The notes beneath the pieces were generated by a model, which was not told the origin of the DNA, did not search any database, and was given only the letters and a program-made list of their open reading frames with translations. Shown here piece after piece: positions 1 through 6,812 of a stretch of 10,674 nt of DNA. The stretch's first letter is position 1, and every line of letters starts with the position of its first letter. Location: positions 25,485 to 36,158 of the forward strand of contig PMBV01000097.1 in NCBI GenBank assembly GCA_003153055.1, written 5' to 3'. The translations under genes and the position numbers were made by a program. This DNA is from Myxococcales bacterium (GTDB lineage: Bacteria; Myxococcota; Myxococcia; Myxococcales; Myxococcaceae).

Positions 1-2264
1 AGTGCGTTTGACACCAGTTTCCTAGGCCCTCGATGAGTGCTCTCTCGGAGGCCCGTCGTCTGCTCCACCCCTGGGTCGCTCGTACCGGCCTGGTGGCCTG
101 GGTCGAGCTCGTTCCCGCTCCCTCGAGTCGCCGGGGCCGAGCGTCGCGGCGAAGCCCCCGAGGCGCTCCGAGGCTCTCCCTCGCCGGGGCTCGCCGCGGG
201 GGCGTTCTTCTTCCTCTGTCGAGTCGGCACCGACAGCTCCTCGCCGGGGCTCGCCGCGGGAGCGTTCTCTTTCCTCTGTCGAGTCGGCACCGACAGCTCC
301 GCGCCGGGGCTCGTCGCGGGAGTGCTCTCATTTTCGTGTCGACTCGGCACGGGCAGCCCCGCACCGTGGCTCGTTGCTGAAGTGTTCGCACCTCCCTGTC
401 GAGTCGGCACCGGCAGTCCCGCCCCCGGGGTCGCACGCGACACGACGCCCACGAGCTCGACCACGAAGCGCTCGATGCGCTCCATGAATTCACCCAGGGT
501 GCCCCGCCCGAGCTCGAGGTGCTTCAGCCGCAGCTCCCACTCGCCGGTGAGCGAGGGACTCTTCACCGCGTCATGCACCACGTCGATGAGCGCGCAGCCC
601 TTGGGTGTCGCCACGAGTGACTTGCCCTGTCGCTCGGCGTAGCCCCGGGTCAGCAGCGTCTCGAGGATGGCCGCGCGGGTGGCCGGAGTGCCCAACCCAC
701 GCTCCCTCATGGCGTCCTCGAGCTCGCGATTGCCCAGCTCGCGCCCAGCCGTCTCCATGGCGGTGAGGAGCGTGGCGTCGGTGAAGTGCCGGGGTGGCTC
801 GGTCTGCTTGTGGAGCACCGCCGTCTTTTCCACTCGGCGCGCCTGGCCCGCGGCGAGCCCCGTGGGGAGCGCAGCTTCGCCCTGGGCGCCCTTGTCCTTT
901 CGCTGGGGCTCGAGGTCCAGCACCTTCCACCCGAGCTGGGTCACCACCGTGCCAGTGGTGCGAAAATGGTCGCTCGCCTCGGCCGTTTTCACCTCGGTGA
1001 TGACGGTGGTGACGCGGCTCTTGGTGTCGAGGTGCCAGGCCATCAAGAGGCGGCGACAGACCAAGTCGTACAGTCGCTCCTCGTCGCGATTGAGGGCGCG
1101 AGTCGGGGCCCGCCCCGCGGTGGGGATGATGGCATGGTGGTCGCTCACCTTCGAGTCGTCGACGAAGCGGCGGGAGAGGGGCCGGGTGCCGCTCCCGGGA
1201 GCGAGCTTGCCCTCGAAGGCGGGGGCGATGGCCTCGACGACAGGGCCGAGCTCCTTACTCACGGCCATGGGCAGGTGCCGGCTGTCAGTGCGGGGGTAGG
1301 TGAGGAGCTTGTGTCGCTCGTACAGGCCCTGGGCGACCTCGAGCGTTCGCTTGGCGGTGAGCCCCCACAGGCGGTTGGCGGCTCGCTGAAGCTCCGTGAG
1401 GTCGAAGAGCAACGGAGGCGGCTGGCTCTTGTCGCTGCCAGTCGACGACAGCACTTCACCCGACTGGCCGCGGCACCGTGCGGCGATGGCCTCGGCCAGG
1501 CGCCCGTCGGCGGGGAGTCGCTGAGCCAGGCGCGCGTCAGTCTCGGGCCCCTTGCGTGCGGGGTCGAACCAGGTGCCCTGGTAGGCCTCGGCGGCCTGCC
1601 CGAAGACGGCCGTCACCTCGCAGTACTTCTCAGGCACGAAGCGCTCGATGGCCCGGTCGCGCTCGACGAGCATCGCCAGCGTGGGAGTCTGCACTCGCCC
1701 GACGGACAACAGCTCGGGGCCGTAACGGACCGTGTAGGCCCGCGAGAGGTTCATGCCGACCAGCCAATCGGCCCGCGAGCGACCCTCGGCGGCGTCGGCC
1801 AACGAATCGAGCTCGCGGCCCGGGCGGAGCCGACGAAAGGCCCCGGCGATGGCCTCGGGCGTCAGCGCGCTCAGCCACAGTCGCTCCACCGGCTTCTGGC
1901 AGGCGGCGGCCCGGTAGATGTAGCGGAAGATGAGCTCGCCCTCGCGGCCGGCGTCGGTGGCGCACACGACCTTCTCGACCTCGGGCGCGGAGAGCAGCGC
2001 GGCGAGTTGGTGAAAGTGCGACGCGGTCTTCGAGTGAACCTTGAGCGGCCACTCGGAGGGCAGCATGGGGAGCCGCTCGAGGCTCCACTGGCGCCACGCC
2101 GGGTTCATCTCCTGAGGCTCGGCCAGGCCCACCAGGTGCCCGATGGCCCAACTGACGACGTAGCCGTTGCCCTCGAGGCTCGCCGGGCCCCGACGACGAG
2201 CGCCCAGCACCGCGGCGATGTCACGGGCGACGGCGGGCTTCTCGGCGATGACGATGGTGCTCAA
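1..2264 (-). CDS. topB: DNA topoisomerase III (type IA), 3' end beyond left edge
   Basis: A type IA topoisomerase cuts one DNA strand through a tyrosine-phosphate link, passes a strand and reseals it; TopB resolves catenanes and recombination intermediates. The frame is open for 754 codons to the window edge with no stop. The Toprim domain starts at once (IVIAEKP, Glu8) and continues with CATDAGREGE (Asp104, Glu108). Then come AEGRSRADWLVGMNLSRA, SVGRVQTPTLAML and the active-site motif LLTYPRTDSRHLP (Tyr323), close to Tyr328 of E. coli TopB. GTPATRA lies near residue 525 and LTGEWE near 575. The core ends around residue 610 and is followed by a repeat-bearing, basic, Pro/Ser-rich tail, so the protein is already about 100 residues longer than E. 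coli TopB (653). The start is TTG at 2264: an in-frame TAG lies at 2300-2298, no ATG or GTG lies between, and the next in-frame ATG would remove the Toprim glutamate. The Shine-Dalgarno is weak. No zinc-ribbon cysteines are visible in the tail. Confidence 0.93.
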   Translation of the reverse strand, partial: MSTIVIAEKPAVARDIAAVLGARRRGPASLEGNGYVVSWAIGHLVGLAEPQEMNPAWRQWSLERLPMLPSEWPLKVHSKTASHFHQLAALLSAPEVEKVVCATDAGREGELIFRYIYRAAACQKPVERLWLSALTPEAIAGAFRRLRPGRELDSLADAAEGRSRADWLVGMNLSRAYTVRYGPELLSVGRVQTPTLAMLVERDRAIERFVPEKYCEVTAVFGQAAEAYQGTWFDPARKGPETDARLAQRLPADGRLAEAIAARCRGQSGEVLSSTGSDKSQPPPLLFDLTELQRAANRLWGLTAKRTLEVAQGLYERHKLLTYPRTDSRHLPMAVSKELGPVVEAIAPAFEGKLAPGSGTRPLSRRFVDDSKVSDHHAIIPTAGRAPTRALNRDEERLYDLVCRRLLMAWHLDTKSRVTTVITEVKTAEASDHFRTTGTVVTQLGWKVLDLEPQRKDKGAQGEAALPTGLAAGQARRVEKTAVLHKQTEPPRHFTDATLLTAMETAGRELGNRELEDAMRERGLGTPATRAAILETLLTRGYAERQGKSLVATPKGCALIDVVHDAVKSPSLTGEWELRLKHLELGRGTLGEFMERIERFVVELVGVVSRATPGAGLPVPTRQGGANTSATSHGAGLPVPSRHENESTPATSPGAELSVPTRQRKENAPAASPGEELSVPTRQRKKNAPAASPGEGEPRSASGASPRRSAPATRGSGNELDPGHQAGTSDPGVEQTTGLRESTHRGPRKLVSNA
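183..422 (-). repeat. Four tandem 60-bp repeats encoding a 20-residue motif in the TopB tail
   Basis: Four consecutive 60-bp units cover TopB residues 615-694 on the minus strand. In reading order they are AGLPVPTRQGGANTSATSHG, AGLPVPSRHENESTPATSPG, AELSVPTRQRKENAPAASPG and EELSVPTRQRKKNAPAASPG. The last two differ at only three of 60 bases (units 181-240 and 241-300), while the first two are more diverged, which suggests recent duplication at the distal end. The unit length is a multiple of three, so copy-number change keeps the frame. The preceding RATPG resembles the end of a unit. The motif is rich in Pro, Ser, Thr, Ala and charged residues and is probably disordered. Confidence 0.92.
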
Positions 2265-2585
2265 GGTACTCGTCGGCGTCTTGGACGAATTGGCACCCTA
2301 CTTCATGGGGCTGACGTCCGAGGGGAGTGGTGCTTTGTTCGAGCCTCCGCCACCGCCCTCGGTCACTCTGACTCGGGAAGTCGCATCCCCCATGCACGAC
2401 AGCCATCAGGCCTTTGAGTATTCTGTAGCCGGATCTCCCGTACCTCGTGGAGGCTCGAGATCGAGAGGCGCCGGGAGGCCTCTCTTCGCGCCGGGCCGAA
2501 CGGGCTGAATCCGAGGTGTTACATTCACGAATGCCGATGCGCTGTCATGTAAGCTTCGCTCATTGCTTCACGGTAGGACGGACTC
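2265..2585. other. Divergent intergenic region between topB and the dehydrogenase gene
   Basis: These 321 bases separate two divergently transcribed genes, so promoters for both should lie here. I see no convincing protein-coding frame. There is a 7-bp hairpin at 2463-2484, a short palindrome CATTC-AC-GAATG at 2522-2533, and a three-codon start-stop (ATG AAG TAG) at 2306-2298 on the minus strand, in frame upstream of the topB TTG. An AGGA at 2575-2578 serves the rightward gene. No strong -35/-10 pair stands out. TACATT at 2520-2525 is the best -10-like hexamer but has no good partner. Confidence 0.6.
2463..2484. repeat. Perfect 7-bp inverted repeat with 8-nt loop
   Basis: GAGAGGC at 2463-2469 is mirrored by GCCTCTC at 2478-2484 around an 8-nt loop. 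It lies about 100 bases before the dehydrogenase start and about 200 bases before the topB start. No T-tract follows on either strand, so it does not look like an intrinsic terminator. It could be a transcript hairpin, a regulator site or chance in GC-rich DNA. Confidence 0.45.
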
Positions 2586-4184
2586 ATGCAACGCGCGCTC
2601 AACCATCTGCCGGCGATCCTCCTGACTGGAGGCTCAGGCTTCCTCGGTCGGCACCTCTTGGAGGCGCTGGCGGACAAGTACCGCTTCTTCGTCATCGCCC
2701 GGCGCACGCAGGCCGAGGCTCGCGCGCCGGTGCACCCGAACATCACCTGGCTCCAGGCCGACCTGGCCGAGCCAGTTGACCTCGCCCAGTGCTTCGAGCT
2801 CATCAAGACCGAGGGTGGAGTCGACGTGGTGCTTCACTTCGCCGCCTACTACGACTTCACCGGCGAGGAGAACCCCGAGTACCAGCGCACCAACGTCGAC
2901 GGCCTGTCGAACGTGCTGGCGCTGTGCCGCGCGCTCTCGCCCAAGCGCTTCGTCTTCGCGTCTTCGCTGGCGGCCTGCGAGCTCCCCGGGGAAGGCAGCT
3001 GTCTCACCGAAGACGACGAGCCCAACGGCGACCACGTGTACGCCCGCAGCAAGGCGCAAGGCGAGGCGCTGGTTCGCGCGGCGCAGCGCCACTTCCCCAC
3101 CTGCATCGTGCGCCTGGGCTGTCTGTTCTCGGACTACTGCGAGTACCCGCCGTTGTTCGTCTTCCTCGCCACCTGGCTGTCGAACTCGTGGAAGGCCCGG
3201 GTGCTGGGAGGCCACGGGCGCTCGGCCATTCCATACATTCACATTCGCGACGGGGTGGCCTTCTTCGCACGGCTCCTCGAGCGCCTCGACGTGCTCGGCC
3301 CGGCGCAGATGTTGATCGCCAGCACCAACCAGCCCATCTCTCATCTCGAGCTGTTCGAGACGGCGACGAGCTTCTGGTACGGCCGGGCTCGCAAGCCCTT
3401 CTTCATGCCCAAGTACCTCGCGTGGGTGGGGCTCTACGCGATGGATCTCCTCGGCACGGTGCTCGGTGAGCGGCCCTTCGAGCGCCCCTGGATGGGCGCG
3501 TACATCGACACCGTCATGACGACGAACGCCCACCGAACCTACGAGCTCCTCGGGTGGAAGCCCAACCCGCGCCTGTCGATCCTCCGGCGGCTCCCGTTCC
3601 TCATCGAGAACTTCCGGCTCGATCCGCTGCGCTTCAATCAGCGAAACTTGGCAGCGATGAAGGCCGTGAAGCTCTCGACGCACCTGCGCATCTTCCACCT
3701 GCTCGAAGCGCACGAAGAGGAACTGGTGAAGCGCTGCGGGGACGCGGTCGTGGCGCACGCCGAGGTCGGCCGGCTGTGCAGCTACCATGGCATGTCGCGA
3801 GACGAGCTCGACTGGTGCTCACGCGCGACCATACTCGGCCTCAAGAACTCCATTCGCACCCGGGTCCACGGCGTCTTTCGGGCCTACTGCCGGAGCGTCG
3901 CCGAGCGTCGCCACGGCCAGGGCTTCGTCTGCCGCGACGTGACCGCCATTCTCATGCTCAAGCGAGACCTCATCCTCGAGGTGCTGAAGAACGACCCTCA
4001 GGCCCAGCCCATTCTCGAGGAGCTCGAGAAACGCGTGCGCATCAGCTTCGCCCTGGGGCTCGACGAGGTGGTAGACGTCTTCGAGGCTCTGTCGGGCACG
4101 ATGATCGAAGACGACCACGAGGAGGCTCCCCTGAACGCCGCGGCGGCGGACGTCGCCGAGTCGGAAGCGGCGAGCGGTCGCTGA
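2586..4184 (+). CDS. NAD(P)-dependent extended SDR (epimerase/dehydratase-like) with helical C-terminal extension
   Basis: The first ~350 of 532 residues form an extended short-chain dehydrogenase/reductase. Visible are the Rossmann glycine motif TGGSGFLG (14-21), the HFAA segment (84-87), the strand ending in ASSLAA (Ser126/Ser127), and the catalytic YxxxK pair Tyr152 and Lys156 (YARSK). A PYIHIRD segment (226-232) is typical of the substrate domain. The family acts on sugar nucleotides, sterols and other alcohols or ketones; the substrate cannot be read here. Residues ~350-510 are a predicted alpha-helical region with five cysteines (384, 398, 411, 435, 449) that is not part of a normal SDR, followed by an acidic, Ala-rich tail. 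Extended SDRs are usually about 300-350 residues, so this is a fusion or elaborated member. The start is supported by AGGA eight bases before the ATG. Its neighbours are divergent and convergent, so it is probably monocistronic. Confidence 0.85.
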   Translation: MQRALNHLPAILLTGGSGFLGRHLLEALADKYRFFVIARRTQAEARAPVHPNITWLQADLAEPVDLAQCFELIKTEGGVDVVLHFAAYYDFTGEENPEYQRTNVDGLSNVLALCRALSPKRFVFASSLAACELPGEGSCLTEDDEPNGDHVYARSKAQGEALVRAAQRHFPTCIVRLGCLFSDYCEYPPLFVFLATWLSNSWKARVLGGHGRSAIPYIHIRDGVAFFARLLERLDVLGPAQMLIASTNQPISHLELFETATSFWYGRARKPFFMPKYLAWVGLYAMDLLGTVLGERPFERPWMGAYIDTVMTTNAHRTYELLGWKPNPRLSILRRLPFLIENFRLDPLRFNQRNLAAMKAVKLSTHLRIFHLLEAHEEELVKRCGDAVVAHAEVGRLCSYHGMSRDELDWCSRATILGLKNSIRTRVHGVFRAYCRSVAERRHGQGFVCRDVTAILMLKRDLILEVLKNDPQAQPILEELEKRVRISFALGLDEVVDVFEALSGTMIEDDHEEAPLNAAAADVAESEAASGR

Positions 4185-4193
4185 CCCGGCTGC

Positions 4194-4222
4194 TGAGCCC
4201 CTCTCGTGGAGGAACCCGGCTC
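4194..4222. terminator. Imperfect hairpin between convergent genes
   Basis: Outer arms GAGCC (4194-4198) and GGCTC (4218-4222) enclose CCTC (4200-4203) and GAGG (4209-4212), with a 5-nt bulge on the right. It fills the short gap between the dehydrogenase stop and the stop of the convergent membrane-protein gene. It could act as a bidirectional terminator. There is no T-tract and the stem is broken, so support is weak. Confidence 0.25.
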
Positions 4223-4223
4223 C

Positions 4224-4640
4224 TCACCTCACCCGGGATCCTCGCGGGTCAGCGAGCCCGCGAGCCATGAGCGTCGCGACGATCGCCATCGCGATGTCGC
4301 CCACCAGTGAGACTTTGACTGCCCAGGCCGACGCCTCACCCGAGAGCACCGAGGCGACCAGGAAGACGCTCGCCGTCCACTTCGCGACCAGCATCGCTCC
4401 GAGCCGCTGCCGGCGCTGCCACTCGAGGAAGTACACCGCCGCCAGGACCACGTGGAACACCCCGCCCTGCCGAACGAAGAAGGCCGGCGTGTCCGAGAAG
4501 CCACCGAAGCCGAGGACCCACTTGGGCGCCACGGCCATTCCCGCGCCGATGAAGAAGCTATGGAGCGCGACCAGGTACACGAAGGGTCCCGCCAGGCGGG
4601 TGAGGCCGAGAATCGTCTGGTTCATGGTGCGCTCGTGCAT
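4224..4640 (-). CDS. Small four-helix integral membrane protein, unknown function
   Basis: I do not recognise the family with certainty. The 138-residue product has four hydrophobic segments at about residues 17-38, 56-74, 80-100 and 105-127, separated by short loops. The loop after helix 2 carries EWQRRQR, and positive-inside reasoning would place it in the cytoplasm. The second helix is led by FFVRQGGVFHVVLA, the most family-like stretch. It resembles small DUF-type four-helix membrane proteins, but no catalytic or binding residues stand out. The start is ambiguous. ATG at 4640 has GAGGGAGG directly before it, which is tight unless the first GAGG is used. A second ATG at 4625 (Met6) would sit about 15 bases from that site. 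It lies 74 bases downstream of the DUF362 gene on the same strand and may be cotranscribed with it. Confidence 0.75.
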   Translation of the reverse strand: MHERTMNQTILGLTRLAGPFVYLVALHSFFIGAGMAVAPKWVLGFGGFSDTPAFFVRQGGVFHVVLAAVYFLEWQRRQRLGAMLVAKWTASVFLVASVLSGEASAWAVKVSLVGDIAMAIVATLMARGLADPRGSRVR

Positions 4641-4714
4641 CCTCCCTCGAGCGCAGACGCTACCTCAGTGCCGAGGGCACGTCCTTGATGGTCTTCGCCG
4701 CGCCCAGGGCATCG

Positions 4715-5635
4715 TCATGTGGCGACGCGCACCGGGCTGAGCTTCTCGAGGTCGACTTCCCCCAGGCCGGCTCGACCCGCGTGGGCGATGTGCTTCACGT
4801 CGGCGGGGGTGAGCACCTTGCCTCCCATCGGGACGACCGAGAGCGCCCAGGCGTCGACCGAAGCGGTGGTGCGCCCGGCCACCATGCGCCCCGGGTGGCC
4901 GACGTCGCCCGGCCCCTTGGGACCTCCGCTCATCAGCGCGTGGGTCGCATCGAGGATGGTGAGGTGGGGCTTCACCACGTGAGCCAGGTCGGCGATCGCC
5001 TGATGGAGGTCCAACCACAGGTGAAACGGCTTCCGACTCCAGATGGTACCCATCGCGTTCTTGAGGCCGAAGGACACGCCAGCCGAGCCGTGGTGCTTGG
5101 CCTGCGGGAGGTTGATGAAGACGTCGGCGTCGAGAAAGACCTTGGCCACTTCGACCGACTTGAGCGCGATGCCCTGGGGGATGGGCACCTCCCGGAACTC
5201 GTCGTGGTCGGCCAGCATGTGCACCGCTACACCCAGTGCCTTGAGCGCGGCCTGAGCCCCAGTGCGCTCGAGGCACTTCGCCGGGTCGTTGAGCGGGTAC
5301 TCCACCACCAGCACCTCCTTCGCGCCGGCCTCGAGGCAGGCTTCGGCGACCGCGACCAACGTGTCCGGGTGCGTGGCGGTGGCCCAGGCGATGGGGTTGG
5401 CGAAGGCGAGGTTGGGCTTGAGCACCACTCGCTGACCCCTCCGCACGAAGGCACCGATGCCGCCCAGCGCCGTGAGCGCCGCCTTCACCATCACCTTGCG
5501 ATCCGTCCCCGACACCTCGACGAGCTGGGCCGGGGCCGCCACCGCCACATCGCCACCGAGGGCGACCCGTGAAGGGAGCGCCACGGTGGCGACCAGGCCT
5601 CCGACGAGGACTTCCCGGCGATCAAGTGGAGTCAT
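4715..5635 (-). CDS. Tat-exported DUF362 domain protein
   Basis: The product, 306 residues from the chosen ATG, matches the DUF362 family in its conserved blocks: VVLKPN (70-75), TATHPD (86-91), INLPQAKHH (174-182) followed by SFGLKNAMG, and LDATHALMSGGPKGPGD (228-244). The function of the family is poorly defined. Some members carry extra 4Fe-4S domains, but none is present here. The N-terminus MTPLDRREVLVGG followed by a hydrophobic run to about residue 27 is a Tat signal with twin arginines 6 and 7, so export as a folded protein, perhaps with a cofactor, is likely. This favours the ATG at 5635 over an in-frame TTG at 5692, which would add 19 residues before the twin arginines. No Shine-Dalgarno precedes the ATG. 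The C-terminus (GLGEVDLEKL) ends in the usual family manner. It is divergent from pstS and upstream of the small membrane protein gene. Confidence 0.85.
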   Translation of the reverse strand: MTPLDRREVLVGGLVATVALPSRVALGGDVAVAAPAQLVEVSGTDRKVMVKAALTALGGIGAFVRRGQRVVLKPNLAFANPIAWATATHPDTLVAVAEACLEAGAKEVLVVEYPLNDPAKCLERTGAQAALKALGVAVHMLADHDEFREVPIPQGIALKSVEVAKVFLDADVFINLPQAKHHGSAGVSFGLKNAMGTIWSRKPFHLWLDLHQAIADLAHVVKPHLTILDATHALMSGGPKGPGDVGHPGRMVAGRTTASVDAWALSVVPMGGKVLTPADVKHIAHAGRAGLGEVDLEKLSPVRVAT

Positions 5636-5642
5636 GGGAGCA

Positions 5643-5672
5643 AATGTACAGCCCGAGCGGCGGGCCGGCCAA
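5643..5672 (-). promoter_or_regulatory. Candidate promoter of the DUF362 gene
   Basis: On the minus strand, TTGGCC (5672-5667) and TACATT (5648-5643) are 18 bases apart and each match four of six positions of the sigma-70 consensus. The -10 ends seven bases before the ATG at 5635, so transcription would begin at or near the start codon. That would give a leaderless mRNA and fits the missing Shine-Dalgarno. This is inference from sequence only. Confidence 0.3.
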
Positions 5673-5803
5673 GCCACGTGCGCGAAATGCAAGGGGTTGG
5701 CCCGTCACCGGCCCGCCGTTACAGACACGGCACGCAGCCGTCATGGTGGAGCCGCGCCCGGTCGCTACAGAGTCGAGCGTCGATCGAAGGAAGTCGCGAG
5801 GCT

Positions 5804-5830
5804 GTCTCGAGACGGTGACGGACACGTCAC
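5804..5830. promoter_or_regulatory. Two adjacent palindromes upstream of pstS, candidate operator
   Basis: GTCTCGAGAC (5804-5813) is a perfect 10-bp palindrome. One base later GTGACG (5815-5820) and CGTCAC (5825-5830) form a perfect 6-bp inverted repeat with a 4-bp spacer. The block ends 17 bases before the pstS start codon. Starts at 5803, 5814 and 5825 are 11 bases apart (TGTCTC, GGTGAC, CGTCAC), the spacing of PhoB-type Pho boxes, but the match to the TGTCA-type half-site is weak. pst genes are commonly under PhoB/PhoR control, so a phosphate-responsive operator here is reasonable but unproven. Confidence 0.35.
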
Positions 5831-5847
5831 ACACCACCGGAGCGTCC

Positions 5848-6804
5848 ATGCAGCGATTCATTGTCGGCCTTTCCCTGGTCATCGCCACGACCGTCGGCGC
5901 GCAGAGCGCGGTGACGGCTGACCCCAAGCTCCCCGATTACAAGCCTCAGGCGGGCATCTCGGGGAACCTCAACTCCATCGGCTCGGACACCCTCAACAAC
6001 CTGATGACGTTCTGGGCCGAGTCGTTCCGCAAGCTGTACCCCAACGTGAAGGTGCAGGTCGAAGGCAAGGGCAGCTCGACGGCGCCCCCGGCGTTGATCG
6101 CCGGCACGGCCCAGCTGGGTCCCATGAGCCGAGAGATGAAGGCCGCCGAGATCGACGGCTTCGAGAAGAAGTTCGGCTACAAGCCCCGCGCGGTGGCGGT
6201 GGCGCTCGATGGTCTGGCCGTCTTCGTCAACAAGGACAACCCCATCAAGTCACTCACGCTGCAGCAGGTCGACGCCATCTTCTCATCGACCCGCAAGCGC
6301 GGCGGCACCCCCATCACCACCTGGGGCCAGCTCGGCCTGACCGGCGAGTGGGCGAACCGGCCCATCAGCCTCTACGGCCGGAACAGCGCCTCGGGGACCT
6401 ACGGCTTCTTCAAGGAGCACGTGCTCAAGGGCGGTGACTACGCCGTCTCGGTGAAGGAGCAGCCAGGCTCCGCCTCCGTCGTGCAGGGCGTGGAGAAGGA
6501 GCTGGGCGGCATCGGCTACAGCGGCATCGGCTACAGCACCTCGGGGGTCCGCGCAGTGGCCATCGCCAACACCGGAGCTCCCATCGAGGCCAACTACGAG
6601 AACGTCGAGAGCTTCAAGTACCCCATCGCGCGAGACCTCTTCGTCTACATCAACATGCCACCCGCCGGAGGCGACAAGCTCACCTGCGAGTTCCTCAAGT
6701 TCGTCTTGTCCAAGGCTGGGCAAGCGGACACCATCAAGGACGGTTATTTCCCTCTGTCGGCGAAGGTGGCGGCGGTCTCGTTGGCCGACTCCGGCTGTAA
6801 GTGA
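5848..6804 (+). CDS. pstS: Phosphate ABC transporter substrate-binding protein PstS
   Basis: PstS is the periplasmic protein that captures inorganic phosphate and delivers it to the PstC/PstA channel. The 318-residue product starts with a Sec signal peptide (basic MQR, hydrophobic to about residue 17, cleavage probably near the AQSA at 18-21). Phosphate-binding loops are visible: GSDTLNNL (45-52), GKGSSTAP (73-80), GRNSASGTYGFFKE (177-190) and GSASVVQGV (207-215), followed by the GIGYSGIGY segment (222-230). The length is normal for the family. The start is ATG at 5848, chosen because GGAG lies five bases upstream and it gives a clean signal peptide; the frame stays open upstream, but that extension overlaps the divergent gene and is not credible. 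It is the first gene of a pstS-pstC-pstA operon, 77 bases before pstC, and probably induced by phosphate limitation. Confidence 0.96.
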   Translation: MQRFIVGLSLVIATTVGAQSAVTADPKLPDYKPQAGISGNLNSIGSDTLNNLMTFWAESFRKLYPNVKVQVEGKGSSTAPPALIAGTAQLGPMSREMKAAEIDGFEKKFGYKPRAVAVALDGLAVFVNKDNPIKSLTLQQVDAIFSSTRKRGGTPITTWGQLGLTGEWANRPISLYGRNSASGTYGFFKEHVLKGGDYAVSVKEQPGSASVVQGVEKELGGIGYSGIGYSTSGVRAVAIANTGAPIEANYENVESFKYPIARDLFVYINMPPAGGDKLTCEFLKFVLSKAGQADTIKDGYFPLSAKVAAVSLADSGCK

Positions 6805-6812
6805 GGGAGATC

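Noticed and set aside
37..642. Plus-strand open frame reading through the 60-bp repeats
   Set aside because: The repeat length is a multiple of three, so any frame without a stop in one unit stays open. The minus frame continues an unmistakable TopB protein.
2291..2305. Sigma-54-like promoter (TGGCAC followed by TTCAT)
   Set aside because: The -24 half fits but the -12 half lacks the essential GC, and it lies nearly 300 bases from the next rightward gene.
2221..2406. 61-codon minus-strand open frame upstream of and overlapping topB
   Set aside because: It overlaps the conserved start of TopB in a different frame, has an Arg/His-rich product, and shows no ribosome binding site I trust.
786..2417. 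Long plus-strand open frame (543 codons) antisense to topB
   Set aside because: It mirrors the topB frame in GC-rich DNA, gives a low-complexity Gly/Ala/Arg/His-rich product with no motif, and topB on the other strand has clear catalytic motifs.
2634..3788. 384-codon minus-strand open frame over the dehydrogenase gene
   Set aside because: Shadow frame; the plus strand has the Rossmann and YxxxK motifs and a good ribosome binding site.
4660..4714. Protein-like stretch after the DUF362 stop (reads DALGAAKTIKDV in another frame)
   Set aside because: The DUF362 protein ends in the usual family manner before it, the stretch has no own start or ribosome binding site, and it is only about 17 codons long.
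5569..5847. Upstream in-frame extension of pstS (93 codons)
   Set aside because: It overlaps the divergent DUF362 gene, lacks motifs, and would bury the signal peptide. The ATG at 5848 has a good ribosome binding site.
6508..6537. Perfect 15-bp tandem duplication (GIGYS twice) in pstS
   Set aside because: GIGYSGIGY-like sequence is normal in this segment of PstS proteins, so it reflects family conservation rather than a new duplication.
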